Shown: piece after piece, positions 33,585 through 43,696 of the stretch
Layout of the letters: each line of letters starts with the position of its first letter
Numbering within the stretch: the stretch's first letter is position 1
Source of the DNA: Erinaceus europaeus
Taxonomy: Eukaryota > Chordata > Mammalia > Eulipotyphla > Erinaceidae
Reading direction: 5' to 3'
DNA length: 64,000 nucleotides
NCBI RefSeq assembly: GCF_950295315.1
Contig: NC_080181.1
Coordinates: 32,752,441-32,816,440 of the forward strand
Made by a program: the position numbers and the translations under genes
Notes under the pieces: model-generated
What the model was told of the DNA's origin: nothing
The model's database searches: none
What the model saw: the letters and a program-made list of their open reading frames with translations, nothing else

Positions 33585-34955
33585 CTTAGAAGATCTGAAA
33601 GGGAAACTAAAAGCAGGACCTGATCAAATTGTAAGTAGGGCACCAAAGAAAAAACCCAGTGGTGAGGGGTAGACATGTAGCTTTCTGGGCCAGTGGGGGG
33701 TGGGAATGGGCGGGAGGGATGGGTCACGGTCCTTTGGTGATGGGAATGGTGTTTATGTACACTCCTAGCAAAATGTAGACATATAAATCAGTAGTTAATT
33801 AATATGAGAGGGGGAAATCAATTGTATGTCTCAAAGGTTCTCAGGAGACAAACTGAATCTTTTTAATAGATAGGCTACGTATTTGATATGCGGACTCTCT
33901 CAAAAGCCTAGACCAAGTAGATTGGAGGCTTCCAATAGCACAGCTATATACAAGATACTGGGTACTGTACAGCAAACCATAACAAAGGGACTTTTCAAAG
34001 TTAACCCAATTAACAAATAATGTGATGATAATATTAACTATTGATTGTCTTTTTGAACCCTAAGACAGCAGGAACCTCACATCTTCACTATAGAGCCCCT
34101 ACTTCCCCCAGTCCTGGCACCCATGGATAGGGCTCACTTTCCCGTATGCTTCTCCCAATCCATACCAAATAATATTGCATCCGCCGATCACAACCTAACC
34201 AAAGCAACGATTGCCATCTCAACATGCTTCACCTCAGAGTGTATCCAGAGACTTCACGTGTGGAATGACAACCCTTCAGCTTCATTACTCGGGTGAGACC
34301 TTTCCTTTTATAGTACACTCTAATTTCATCTCAGGTAGTTCACTTTCTAACAAAGTCCCATAACCTAGACATACACCAGTTTCTGTGAGAGAGAGCGTAT
34401 GCGCACACGTATCCATAAACTACTGCAAAATATATACCTGAAAGCAGGATTACACTAGAGTTTGCAGTGAGTACCTCCCCAACACTTCCTCTCCACTATT
34501 CCAATCTTGGGATCCATGTTTGCTCAACAAATTGTTTGGCTTTGTATGTTAACTCTCTTTTCAATCACCAGGTTCCAGATGCCACCAGGATGCTGGCTAG
34601 GCTTCCCTGGATTGAAGACCCCACCAATGTGTCCTGGAGCTCAGCTTCCCCAGAGACACACCTTACTAGGGAAAGAGAGAGGCAGACTGGGAGTATGGAC
34701 CGACCAGTCAACGCCCATGTTCAGCGGGGAAGCAATTACAGAAGCCAGACCCTCTACCTTCTGCAACCCTCAACGACCCTGGGTCCATGCTCCCAGAGGG
34801 CTAGAGAATGGGAAGGCTATCATGGGAGAGGGTGGGTTATGGGGATTGGGTGGTGGGAATTGTGTGGAGTTGTACCCCTCCTACCTTATGCTTTTGTTCA
34901 CTAATCCTTTCTTAAATTAAAAATTTAAATAAAAAAAAAAAAAAAAAAAAAAAAA
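33585..34955 (+). other. L1 3' UTR with G-rich tract and poly-A
   Basis: The 3' UTR is about 1.35 kb and unlike the ancestral-type L1 3' UTR at 47.2-47.45 kb. Seven runs of three or more G occur at 33687-33723, a canonical G-quadruplex pattern also typical of L1 3' UTRs in other mammals. The distal 0.4 kb (from about 34540) is the module found as a dozen separate truncated copies in this window. It ends in a poly-A of about 24. Confidence 0.85.
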
Positions 34956-34969
34956 AAGAGTGACAGGCT

Positions 34970-35104
34970 AGAGTTGCACCATATTGTTTTGTGAGAGTTA
35001 GCTGTTATACTAACAGATATACCATTATTATATTATATTTGATATTATATACCCAGAATAGCCATTATAAAGTATTAAATTTTATAAACTAGAAAGATTA
35101 AGCA
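34970..35104. other. Unique AT-rich DNA, right flank of the L1
   Basis: It continues the pre-insertion sequence from 27421. No feature is seen. Confidence 0.5.
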
Positions 35105-35352
35105 ATGGTTCATCCTGAAGAGCACATATGTCACCATGCATGAAGACCTGGTTCAAGTCCCCAATCCCCACCAGCAACGGAGAAACTTCAGGAGTAGTGG
35201 ATCAGTGTTGCAAGTATCCCTCCTCCTCTCTTTCTGTCTCTTTCTCATTTCTATCTAAAGAAAAAAATAATGATGGCCACCAGGAGCAATGGAGCTGTAG
35301 TTTTACAGGTACCAAGCTGACCAGCAATGACACTGGTGGCAGGGGGGGAAAA
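35105..35352 (+). mobile_element. SINE type A', long form
   Basis: GGTTCATCCTGAAGAGCACATATG, CCTGGTTCAAGTCCCCAATCC, a CT-rich run, GATGGCCACCAGGAGCAATGG and CAGCAATGACACTGGTGGC occur in order. Confidence 0.75.
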
Positions 35353-35624
35353 AAGCAACTGGATAAATTAAAATTTAAAAGGCAATAAGCACCCACTCTC
35401 ACTTCTTAATTATTTACTCTGTCTAGTAGAAATACTACATATTAGCACGGGACGATATATTATTTTTCAAATCTGTGTTCATTGCCATGAAGTTGGTAGT
35501 CTGAAATTGCCCACAGTCAGAATATTTACACTATGGAACGTGATAGCAACATTTTTTTTTCCACCAAAGTTAGACAGGTCTCAATGCCTGCATAATTATT
35601 CCTCTGATTCTCTAGCAGCCATTT

Positions 35625-35910
35625 CTTCCGTTTTAATTTGTGATAGAAAATGAGAGACACAGAGAGATAGAGAAAACTAGACACACTTGCAAAACTGTTC
35701 CACTGTTCCTTTTTTTAAAAAAATTATTTATAAAATGGAAATATTGACAAGGCTATAGGATAAGAGTGATACATTTCCCTACAATTCCCATCCCCAGAAC
35801 TCCATATCCAACTGAAGCTCTCCTCCTGCAGGTGGAGACCTGGAGCTTATTCTTGAGCCTTCATGAATGCCAACACGTACATCTTACTATGTGTGCCATT
35901 ACCAGCACCA
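35625..35910 (-). mobile_element. SINE type A' split by an L1 3' fragment
   Basis: The CT-rich and core part (complement) lies at 35625-35712 and resumes at 35816 with GAAGCTCTCCTCCTGCAGGTGG, ending near TATGTGTGCCATTACCAGC. The break is filled by the element at 35713-35815. Confidence 0.65.
35713..35815 (-). mobile_element. Short L1 3'-UTR fragment
   Basis: AAAATTATTTATAAAATGGAAATATTG, AAGGCTATAGGATAAGAG and CAATTCCCATCCCCAGAACTCC are the complement of the last ~100 bp of the L1 3' UTR module. It is one of the shortest such copies. Confidence 0.7.
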
Positions 35911-36595
35911 AACATTTAAAAATAGAAATTAAGTGCAAACTTTGTCCTGTCTGTAACCATAATATTTGTGTAACAAATGAGAAAGAGAGAGAAACTATTC
36001 AGAAGTCTTTATCCTATTCAGCAAAGTTATTCAGCTCATGGGCAAATTCTGACATATGCTTTTGCTATCTTTTTTCTGTCTTGTTTTCACCTTATACAGT
36101 GAAAATGACAATGCCAACCAATATCAATATAAGAAATGTGCTTGTTCATTATAGATTGAGTATAGGGATTTGGCAAACATCAAGGAAAGCATTCCATGAG
36201 AATCAGTTCTCTTTATTAAATCTGCAATAGTGTGTTACATATTCATTATTCATAAATAGAGTGGCATGCACCCTCTCTGTCAGTAAATTCTATAATGATG
36301 TGTATGCAAATGTGATTGGGTGTTATCTTCAGAACAATTTTGGTAAGGTATCCACTTGTCAATATCTACTAACACAACAGAGATCAAAGGTATAAGGAAA
36401 ATCTGGGAAGATTTTGGTATCATATCCTTAGAACTAATTCAAGTCATGAATAAAATCCCCATTTATATCATTCCTTGCTTTTCTTCTCTTTATCTGAGTC
36501 TCCAGGATCTGGAGTTGTTTGGTCCTTTTTAATTAGCTCTTTGTTCATTACAATAAAAGACATTATATCAGCTGAATCTCAGCTTTTTCCACTTG
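35911..36595. other. Unique DNA, no gene seen
   Basis: A 154-codon frame at 35766-36230 crosses repeat and unique DNA and has no domain-like pattern, so I do not call it. No other structure is seen. Confidence 0.4.
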
Positions 36596-36765
36596 TGTGT
36601 TACTACTTCCTAAGAACTTTCCCTATTTTCTTTCTGGCTTCATTGGTATTAACAACTTCTCCTAATTTAGATCCATCTGCAAACGTCATTAACATGCTAT
36701 TTACTCCCTCATTAACACTGAAACATTATCATTTATCATTATCTTTGGTAATGATCATGGGATTA
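36596..36765 (-). mobile_element. Possible CR1/L3-like LINE relic
   Basis: CCTAATTTAGATCCATCTGC followed by AAACGTCATTAACATGC and CTCCCTCATTAACACTG resembles the conserved 'catctgcaaacttgatgagcatgc … tcatccaagtcattgataaa' stretch of ancient CR1/L3 elements in reverse. This is from memory of the pattern and needs a library search. Confidence 0.4.
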
Positions 36766-38285
36766 AGGGTGTGGGAAACATAAAAAGTTTAATTCTAATC
36801 AGCAAGTTGAAAAAAAGGATGAATCTAGGTCTACCATGAATTGTTCAGGTCATGGCAACTAGGGCTTGCATGTAGGCGAATTCAAGCTGAAATCAACACT
36901 ATTCAATTTAGTATTAGCTGAAAACCAGAAAAACCTAAGAAGATGTTACACTATGATAACCTACATATATCCTGTTGGCCACAAGTTGTAGCACAATAAT
37001 TGATAGTGATCTTGAAAATGAGAATTTTGAGCTGAGCACTTGCTTGGGGGATAATTTATGTGAACCTAGACTTCAGCTAATATGGGAAAGAATTGTGGTG
37101 TCTGAATTTTGTCTTGAGACCCTGCCTATCTGAGGATAAGTGTATTTTGGATTTAATGTAAATAGTGCCACACAAATAAATGTTCTTTGACCCAGCTGTG
37201 AATTTTCTCAAGACCCCAATATGGGATGAAATGCTGCAGAAATATATAATGACAGTCCTTAATTGCAAGGAGAATCATGTGCTCCAAGCAGCAAGGTCAA
37301 AATCCAATTGTACAAGGTCAGCCTGAATTATTGAGCTTGTGGAGAAATTAGCCAATTCAGAATGTGATGTGTCCAAGAGAGTGAAATTGAAGCTACAGGG
37401 GGAAAAAGTACCAGCATCAAGATAGGGAACAAGATGCCTTCCTGAGCTCTAAGAAAGAAAAAGTAGGGAATTGATTATGATTGTTCTCACCAGTCGTTCT
37501 TATTTGAGACTAAGAGACAAAACAGGAAAACCATCGTTTTCACAGCTGTCCATACACTGATTGTTTTTTTTCTCCCTAGTCTTAGCACAAACTGTTGCAA
37601 ACAATAGAGTTGGGGATGTTGGGGCAACTACTTTATGTGAGATAGAAAGACAATTGGAGAACAGGCAGGTTTAACATCAACCATCATGGAATGTGAGGCC
37701 CAAGTCATTTCTCTTAGATATAAACAAACACTTTATTTAATAGAACTTGTTCTCCTTCTTGTGTCCTAAGGAATACCTAAGATAAACATTCTAGCAAACA
37801 GAACTCAGTAATGATAACAGCCCTTAATGCTCTGGATAGCAATGGATTTCCAGACCTCCAGCTGCGTCCTCAGGCACCAAGGATCATTTCCTCTCTAACA
37901 TGTCTAACTTCCTAACCCACAAAAGCTGTGAGGAGTGGTTATTATTGGGATAAGGCTGAGATTTTGGAGACAGTTTGTAATGCAGCAAAAGATAACAAAT
38001 ATACCTCTTGCTAACAAAAATATGTACTATGTCCACCACAGCGAGACAGACAAGAAAGGAAACAGAATACTTCAACTGTCATGATAGACTAAGAATATTA
38101 CGGAATTATTTCTAATGTTAGAGCAAGAATATGTGAACCCAGAACCCAAAACCAGCAATAGGATCTCTACACTAAGCAGTATACAGTCATGTACTAGTCT
38201 CTTTTCTCTTACCACTCATTGGAAGAGATAGTCTCCTGAATTCCATTTTTAGTCACCTCTTTGTTTTCCATTACACATATAATTA
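36766..38285. other. Unique DNA, no gene seen
   Basis: This is 1.5 kb without recognised repeat, RNA gene or coding exon. Its repeat-free state and lack of simple sequence make it a possible place for conserved non-coding sequence, but I cannot show that. Confidence 0.35.
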
Positions 38286-38580
38286 GAGGAGATATCACGC
38301 TATATGTTCTAATTTAGAATTTACCTTTTTCACCTGATATTACATCAGTCAATTCACCCATATCACTACGGCCTTGTAAATAACTGTGTAAATGAATCAT
38401 AGTTTGTCTAGCTATTCCCTCAGTGATGGGCATTTGAGTTCTTTCCAAACTTAGACCTGCACAGAGCCTGGATTTTTGAACATTTTATTTTTAACATGCA
38501 TGAACTTTGCTCGGGTCTGGAGTTCTAGGAAATAGAACTACTAACCCAATTTCAAAACGGCAGCCTCAGTAAAATTAAAC
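38286..38580 (-). mobile_element. Old L1/HAL1-like relic
   Basis: CAGTGATGGGCATTTGAGTTC, TTTCCAAACTTAGACC and CTAGGAAATAGAACTACTAACCC follow the complement of an L1 ORF2 3' region ('gatgggcatttgggtt … ccaagtct … gggattgctgggt'). It is highly diverged. Confidence 0.4.
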
Positions 38581-38604
38581 ATTTAAATAAAAACTAAAAC
38601 CACT

Positions 38605-38770
38605 GAGGGTGGGGTGTTGTGGCACATCCAGATGAATGAATATACCTGTCATCATGGGCAAGAACTCGAATTCAAACTCCGTCTCTCCAACCGCAGCAGA
38701 GAAAGCAGTGGTAGATGTATCAGTAACACTGGTGACAATAAAAATTAATGAAAGAAAAATCTTTGAAACT
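38605..38770 (+). mobile_element. Diverged SINE
   Basis: GGGGTGTTGTGGCACATCCAG, GGGCAAGAACTCGAATTCAAAC, a GCAGAGAAAGCAGTGG core and CAGTAACACTGGTGAC suggest a type A' copy with the CT-rich part lost. Confidence 0.55.
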
Positions 38771-38856
38771 GTTCTTATAAAATATGCTGATTATGTTTTG
38801 GACCATAGGGTATATATTTTAGGATGCCTAATTTAGGCATTCCATTGTTGAGTTAA

Positions 38857-39168
38857 AGGCTTTACTTTCTAGCTGAGGTAAAGAACAAACACCTCATCAC
38901 AGACTACTGCAAGCGTCAACCCGGCTTTGACCTAGCACGTTATGATTGGGCCCTCCTCAATCGCTATCGAACAGGCCATGGCTGGTGCGCCGCTATGTTC
39001 CATCGCTGGGGAGCCAGAGACGACCCGAACTGCCCCTGCGGCTACAGACAGACTATGACCCACATAGTCAACGACTGCCACCTCTCCAGATTCAAAGGAG
39101 GTCTCGAAACTTTACATCAGGCTCAACCTGACACTGTTGACTGGCTACGGAAGAAGGGCAAACGCTAG
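38857..39168 (+). pseudogene. C-terminal fragment of a non-L1 non-LTR retrotransposon protein
   Basis: A frame of 103 codons is open from a stop at 38854-38856 to TAG at 39166. It translates to a Cys/His zinc-knuckle-like domain: LLNRYRTGHGWCAAMFHRWG, then CPCGYRQTMTHIVNDC (C-X1-C-X7-H-X4-C, Cys codons at 39031, 39037 and 39076, His at 39061). It ends GGLETLH and TVDWLRKK. This layout, with 'HIV.(D/E)C' and 'GGL..LH..…VDWL', is typical of the end of RTE/Jockey-like reverse transcriptase polyproteins. It differs from L1, whose motif is CWRGC…HCWWEC. The stretch is GC- and CpG-rich compared with the AT-rich flanks. No RT domain lies upstream, so it is a truncated copy. The clade is unresolved. 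Confidence 0.65.
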
Positions 39169-39213
39169 AAGAAGAACTCAATACCATGTTTAACATTTTC
39201 CTTTACCAATATT

Positions 39214-39554
39214 CAGAATTTTAATTTATTTTTTTTGCCTCCAGGGTTATTGGTACCTGTACCACGAATCCACTGCTCCTGGAGGCCATTTTTCCTCCAT
39301 TTTTATTGCCCTTGTTATTATTGTTATTGTTTCCATTGATGTTGTTGTTGGATAGGACAGAGAGAAATCGAGAGATGAAGGGAGACAGGGAGGGGGGATA
39401 GACACCTGCAGACCTAATTCACTGCCTGTGAGGCGACCCCCTTGCAGGTGGAGAGCCGGGGCTCAAACCAGGATACTTAAGCCAGTCCTTGCACTTCGCT
39501 CCACGTGCACTTAACCTACTTCACTATTGCCTGACCCTCAGCATTTTAATTTTA
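39214..39554 (-). mobile_element. SINE type A, long form, with target duplication
   Basis: CAGAATTTTAATTTA at 39214-39228 is matched by CAGCATTTTAATTTTA at 39539-39554. The body carries GCCTCCAGGGTTATTGG and CCACGAATCCACTGCTCCTGG, the complement of the long-form tail, then the type A core and GGGGCTCAAACCAGG. Confidence 0.85.
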
Positions 39555-39764
39555 AAATTTGAACTGATTCGACGGGACAACTCTATAAATTAAAGCTTCA
39601 CATACAGGTATCTGTTCTCGGAGTTTCTATTAAATACCAGTCTGAATGTCAATATGCCAATACTAAACTATTTTACTTATAATACCACCTAATAAATCTC
39701 AATGTGGGGAAGGACAAACCTCTTCTTGTAAAGTTTATCTTTTTTCAACAGTGTCTTTTGAATA

Positions 39765-39885
39765 AAAGGCAAGTGGTGAAGCAGTGATGCTCTCTTTTTC
39801 TCTCCCTCTCTATCTCCTGCTCCTATCTCAGTTTCTCTCTGTACTATGAAAGAAAGGAAAGACAAAAAATGAAAATAAAAGAGAC
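39765..39885 (+). mobile_element. SINE core fragment
   Basis: GGCAAGTGGTGAAGCAGTGATGC, a CT-rich run, CAGTTTCTCTCTGTACTATG and an A-rich tail are the 3' half of a type A/A' SINE. Confidence 0.6.
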
Positions 39886-40079
39886 TGTGAGAAAACACAT
39901 TGATAATATATATATATACATGTTTGTATATGTAAGTGTATTTAAAATATATTTATTATATAGAGATAAATAGTGTGAAATGATATTTTTAAATAAAATA
40001 TCCACTCTCTCTCCGTATATATTGGTTTCACCGTAGTTGACTAAATTATAAGACTTCGGTATAAAATAGTTTTATACCT

Positions 40080-40385
40080 GTACTTGGTATAAGTCAGTTC
40101 ACTCACCATCAAAGTTCTGTGCAGCCCCCACCAGCACCATCATCACTGCCATAGTTTTCACATAGTTTACATAATTTGGTTACTGTTTTTGGTTTTTCCA
40201 TTTGCTTTAGTTTGCTGTACTACATTTTTCAGTGTGACAATCCAGTAGTTTTCCTTCATCTCTTTAGTTATTCCACTCAGCATAATCACTTCCAGTTCCA
40301 TCCATTTTGTCCCAAACAATAGATTTCCTCCATTTAAATTGCAGAATAGTATACCGTTAAATATTTGGAATGGGATAGAGATACC

Positions 40386-40430
<45 letters not shown>

Positions 40431-40857
40431 GATAGATATGTCCCATAACTTCTTTTAATATTTATTTATGTATTTTCCCTTTTGTTGTTCTTGTTGTTTT
40501 ATCGTTGTTGTGGTTATTATTGTTGTTGTTATTGATGTTGTTGTTGGATAGGACAGAGAGAAATCAAGAGAGGAGGGGAAGACAGAGAGAGAGAAAGATA
40601 GACACCTGCAGACCTGCTTCACCGTTTGTGAAACGACCCCCCTGCAGGTGGAGAGCCAAGGATTTGAATCAGGATTCTTACACTGGTCCTTGCACTTTGC
40701 ACACCATGTGCACTACTGCACTACTGCCTGACCCCCTCCCACAATGTCTTTATCTAGTAATTTGATGTTGGATATTTAGGCTGCTTCCTTATTTTGGCTA
40801 CTAGCAATAATGACATATTTTCTGTTCCATCTATTGCTTTTTATATAAATACTGCTT
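40080..40857 (-). mobile_element. Old L1 3' region, split by a SINE
   Basis: CAGTTCCATCCATTTTGTCCCAAAC and AATTGCAGAATAGTATACCG lie left of the SINE. TAGTAATTTGATGTTGGATATTTAGG and CTGCTTCCTTATTTTGGC lie right of it. Together they are the complement of the L1 ORF2 end. A (GATA)n tract (about 40386-40432) is embedded. Confidence 0.65.
40441..40752 (-). mobile_element. SINE type A with imperfect target duplication
   Basis: TCCCATAACTTCTTTT at 40441 and TCCCACAATGTCTTTA at 40737 flank the element. The body shows TTGTTGGATAGGACAGAGAG, GACACCTGCAGACCTGCTTC and CCCCCCTGCAGGTGGAGAGCC. It is nested in the old L1. Confidence 0.85.
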
Positions 40858-41070
40858 TTTAAAATTTCATTTTTTAACTATTTGTTTGATGGTACAGAGA
40901 GAAATTTAAAGGGAAGAAGGAAATAGGGTGGGAGAGAAACATAGAGACATCTGCAGACCTACTTCACCACTTGTGAAGCTTTCCCCCTGAAGTGGGGACC
41001 AGAGACTTGAACCCAGGACCTTGAACACTGTCATGTGTGCACTGAACCAGGTATGCCACCACTCGGCCCT
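40858..41070 (-). mobile_element. SINE type A'
   Basis: ACATCTGCAGACCTACTTCACC, GTGAAGCTTTCCCCCTGAAG and AGACTTGAACCCAGGACC, then CCAGGTATGCCACCACTCGG, define a minus-strand type A' copy. Confidence 0.85.
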
Positions 41071-41637
41071 TATTCAATCTATTTCTATCCTTAAGCTATT
41101 ATCTTTCCTTTCTCTCTTTTCCTTTCTTCTTTTCTCTCTTTCTCTTCCTTACTTCTTTTCTGTTTCCTTTTCTTTGCTAATTTTATACTCAAGAAATACT
41201 GATACAGGTATATGAATTGCTGAAAGTGTGCTGTAGGTATCACTGCCAGGTACAAAGAAATAAGAAAAGTAAGGGTAAATATCCATAATTATTTTTATAA
41301 TCTATGCAGTCAAAGCCATATAAGATTTCACTTTCCCTCAGATCAAAGACCTGTGCCTAAAATACCACTTCAAACTTGTATCTTACCTAACATTGCTCTG
41401 GGACAGATCTTGGTGAAGAAAGTGTCTTGTAGTGAGTGGTAGTGTAGCTGCTTAAGTGCATGTGATACAAAACACAAGGACCAGATTAAGGATCCCAGTT
41501 CAAGTCCCCCATCTCCCCACCTGCAGGGGAGTCGCTTCACAAGTGGTGAGGCAGGTCTGCGGGTGTCTATATTTCTCTCCTTCTCTCTGTCTTCCCCTTC
41601 TCTCTCCATTTCTCTCTGTCCTAGGAAACAATAAGTT

Positions 41638-42103
41638 GAAACATGCAGAAGAATGAAACTGAACCACTGTATTTCACCAAATACAAAAGTAAATTTCAAG
41701 TGGATCAAGGACTTGGATGTTAGACCACAAACTATCAGATACATAGAAGAAAATATTGGCAGAACTCTTTTCCACATAAATTTCAAAGACATCTTCAATG
41801 AAACGAATCCAATTACAAAGAAGACTAAGGCAAGTGTAAACCTATGGGACTATATCAAATTAAAAAGCTTCTTCACAGCAAAAGAAACCACTACCCAAAC
41901 CAAGAGACCCCTCACAGAATGGGAGAAGATCTTTACATGTCATACATCGGACAAGAGTTTAATAACCAACAAATATAAAGAGCTTGCCAATCTCAACAAC
42001 AAGAAAACAAATAACCACATCCAAAAATGTGTGGAGGACATGGACAGAATATTCACCAAAGAAGAGATCCAAAAGGCCAAGAAACACATGAAAAAATGCT
42101 CCA
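41638..42103 (+). pseudogene. L1 ORF2 fragment, left part of the broken old copy
   Basis: The frame corresponds to ORF2 residues around 940-1095 of the intact L1 ([12 protein letters not shown] equivalent, [30 protein letters not shown] equivalent). It is open until the younger L1 breaks it at 42104. About one residue in five differs from the intact copy, as expected for an older subfamily. Confidence 0.8.
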
Positions 42104-43696
42104 TGTCGGATCCCAGAAGATGGTGGACTGAGAAGCTGCTAGTGGCTTGAGCTCTGACCACATCTTCTGGAAACGGTAGGATTTTCTCCCTTTAGTAGGC
42201 CAGTCAATAAGGGGTCCTAGTGGTAACACCAAGGAGGTTACTATTACTTAATTTGGGTTAAAAAAGAGTAGAAAAAAAAGGGGAAATTTTTTTCTTTCTT
42301 TTAAATTATTAAGCACACCTCCTCTCCCTTCCCCCCCATAACCAGTCCCTGGGGACCAGCTCCTATCAGGCTCCCCTGCTGAGCCTCTTTCCTTACCAAG
42401 ATTCCTGTCCCAGCAGGGAGTATCATTCATTCTAAGTCTATACCCTTCTGAAAGCTCTGGCCTTTTTTCTTTCTAAGTAGCCAACCCCCCCACCTCACCC
42501 CACATAGCTAATTAAATAATTAAAAATAAATAAATAACTTTTACCTCTCTTTTATGACTGTTCTTTTTCTTATCTTTTCTTTTCTCTCTCTCTTTTTTTT
42601 TCCTTTTTCTCATTCTTGTCATCCTTTCTTCCTTAATCCTACAGCTTCCAAAGCCACAGGCCCCATCCCCCACACCACCAAACAGTGTACTTTTTTGAAT
42701 TCACTGATACACATTTGGGAATTATTTGGGGGAAGAATTCTGACTCAGATTTGGACTCTCACTGCGAGTATCTCTGGTCAACTTCCCTTCCTCCTTTAGC
42801 TACCCCTAGAATATACAGTGGATAGTAGATTTGCATAACTGTCTATTTCAGCTATCCTTGTCTAGTCCTGAGGTTTTTTTTTTTTTTTTTCCTCTTTCTT
42901 AACAATCAGCTGCCTCTGATCACGAGGTTTGAGGTAATCTGGGACAGGGTTTTTTTTTTTACCCTGATCTATTTTATTATTAATATTATATAAAGGCATA
43001 TATCTTCCCACCCTTTAGGTTGATCTTTCATTGCTAGGGTAGTGGGCATCTTATCTATTGTGGGAGGAACTTGTCTCGTTACTCCTACCTCCTCTACAGA
43101 CTCTCCCCTCCCTCCTCCTCGTAGCTGATTAAAAAAACTAAATTAAATTAAATTAAATTAAAAATAAAGTAATCAAAAAAACTTTCCTTTCACTGCTCTT
43201 TAATTACAGCTCTTTTTCTTATCTTTTCTCTTTTCTCTCTCTTGTCTCTTTTTTTTCTTCTTTTTTTTATCTTGTCATACACTTCTTCCTTCTTCTTTGC
43301 CTTTCTGAATTTGTAAATTATTTTGGGGAAGAAATCTGACTCAGAGTGGACTCTCTATGTGTGTATCTCTGCTCTACTTCCCTTTCCCCTCTTGTTACCC
43401 CTAGAATATACAGTGGACAGTAGATTTGCATAACTGTCTATTCTTGCTATCCCTTCTTTCTTTTCTCTTTCTTCTTCACTGGGATTTGGTTACTATTTTC
43501 TCACGGACTGGAGAAATTGTTTGGCTAACTGGTAGTGATTAAACTGCTTCAATACTTGCTTCAGTTGCTACTGTAATTCCTAAGGTTGGTGAGTGCAATT
43601 GTCATAAAGATATTTAGTACAGTGTTAATTGTACTCAAGACACAACAGCTGAGGAACAACAGAGCATAAAAAAAAGAAACACATAAATAAAAAAAA
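42104..43696 (+). promoter_or_regulatory. L1 5' UTR with internal duplication
   Basis: One promoter unit (AGAAGATGGTGG near 42116, then the TAGGATTTTCT word at 42177) is followed by a T-rich region. Two related blocks lie about 0.6 kb apart: TTCTTATCTTTTC at about 42570 and 43219, and TAGAATATACAGTGGA at about 42808 and 43403. The intact L1 has only one such block and is 461 bp shorter between CACTGATACACATTTGG and CACTGCTCTTTAATTAC. Confidence 0.75.

Larger units (their letters stand above)
27422..34969 (+). mobile_element. Full-length intact L1 retrotransposon with 14-bp target duplication
   Basis: The insertion is bounded by AAGAGTGACAGGCT at 27422-27435 and 34956-34969. The element itself is 27436-34955, about 7.52 kb: a 5' UTR of about 1.35 kb, ORF1, a 60-bp spacer, ORF2, a 3' UTR of about 1.35 kb and a poly-A run of about 24. 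The target (minus strand TCTT/AA) fits the known degenerate TTTT/AA preference of L1 endonuclease. Perfect duplication, long poly-A and two open ORFs argue that it is young and may be active. Activity itself is inference. Confidence 0.95.

Noticed and set aside
34467..34920. Two overlapping ORFs of 137-145 codons in the L1 3' UTR
   Set aside because: The same frames recur, broken, in other 3' UTR copies (46384, 60644). They look like open stretches of non-coding UTR, not a third L1 gene, though a survey of many copies would settle it.
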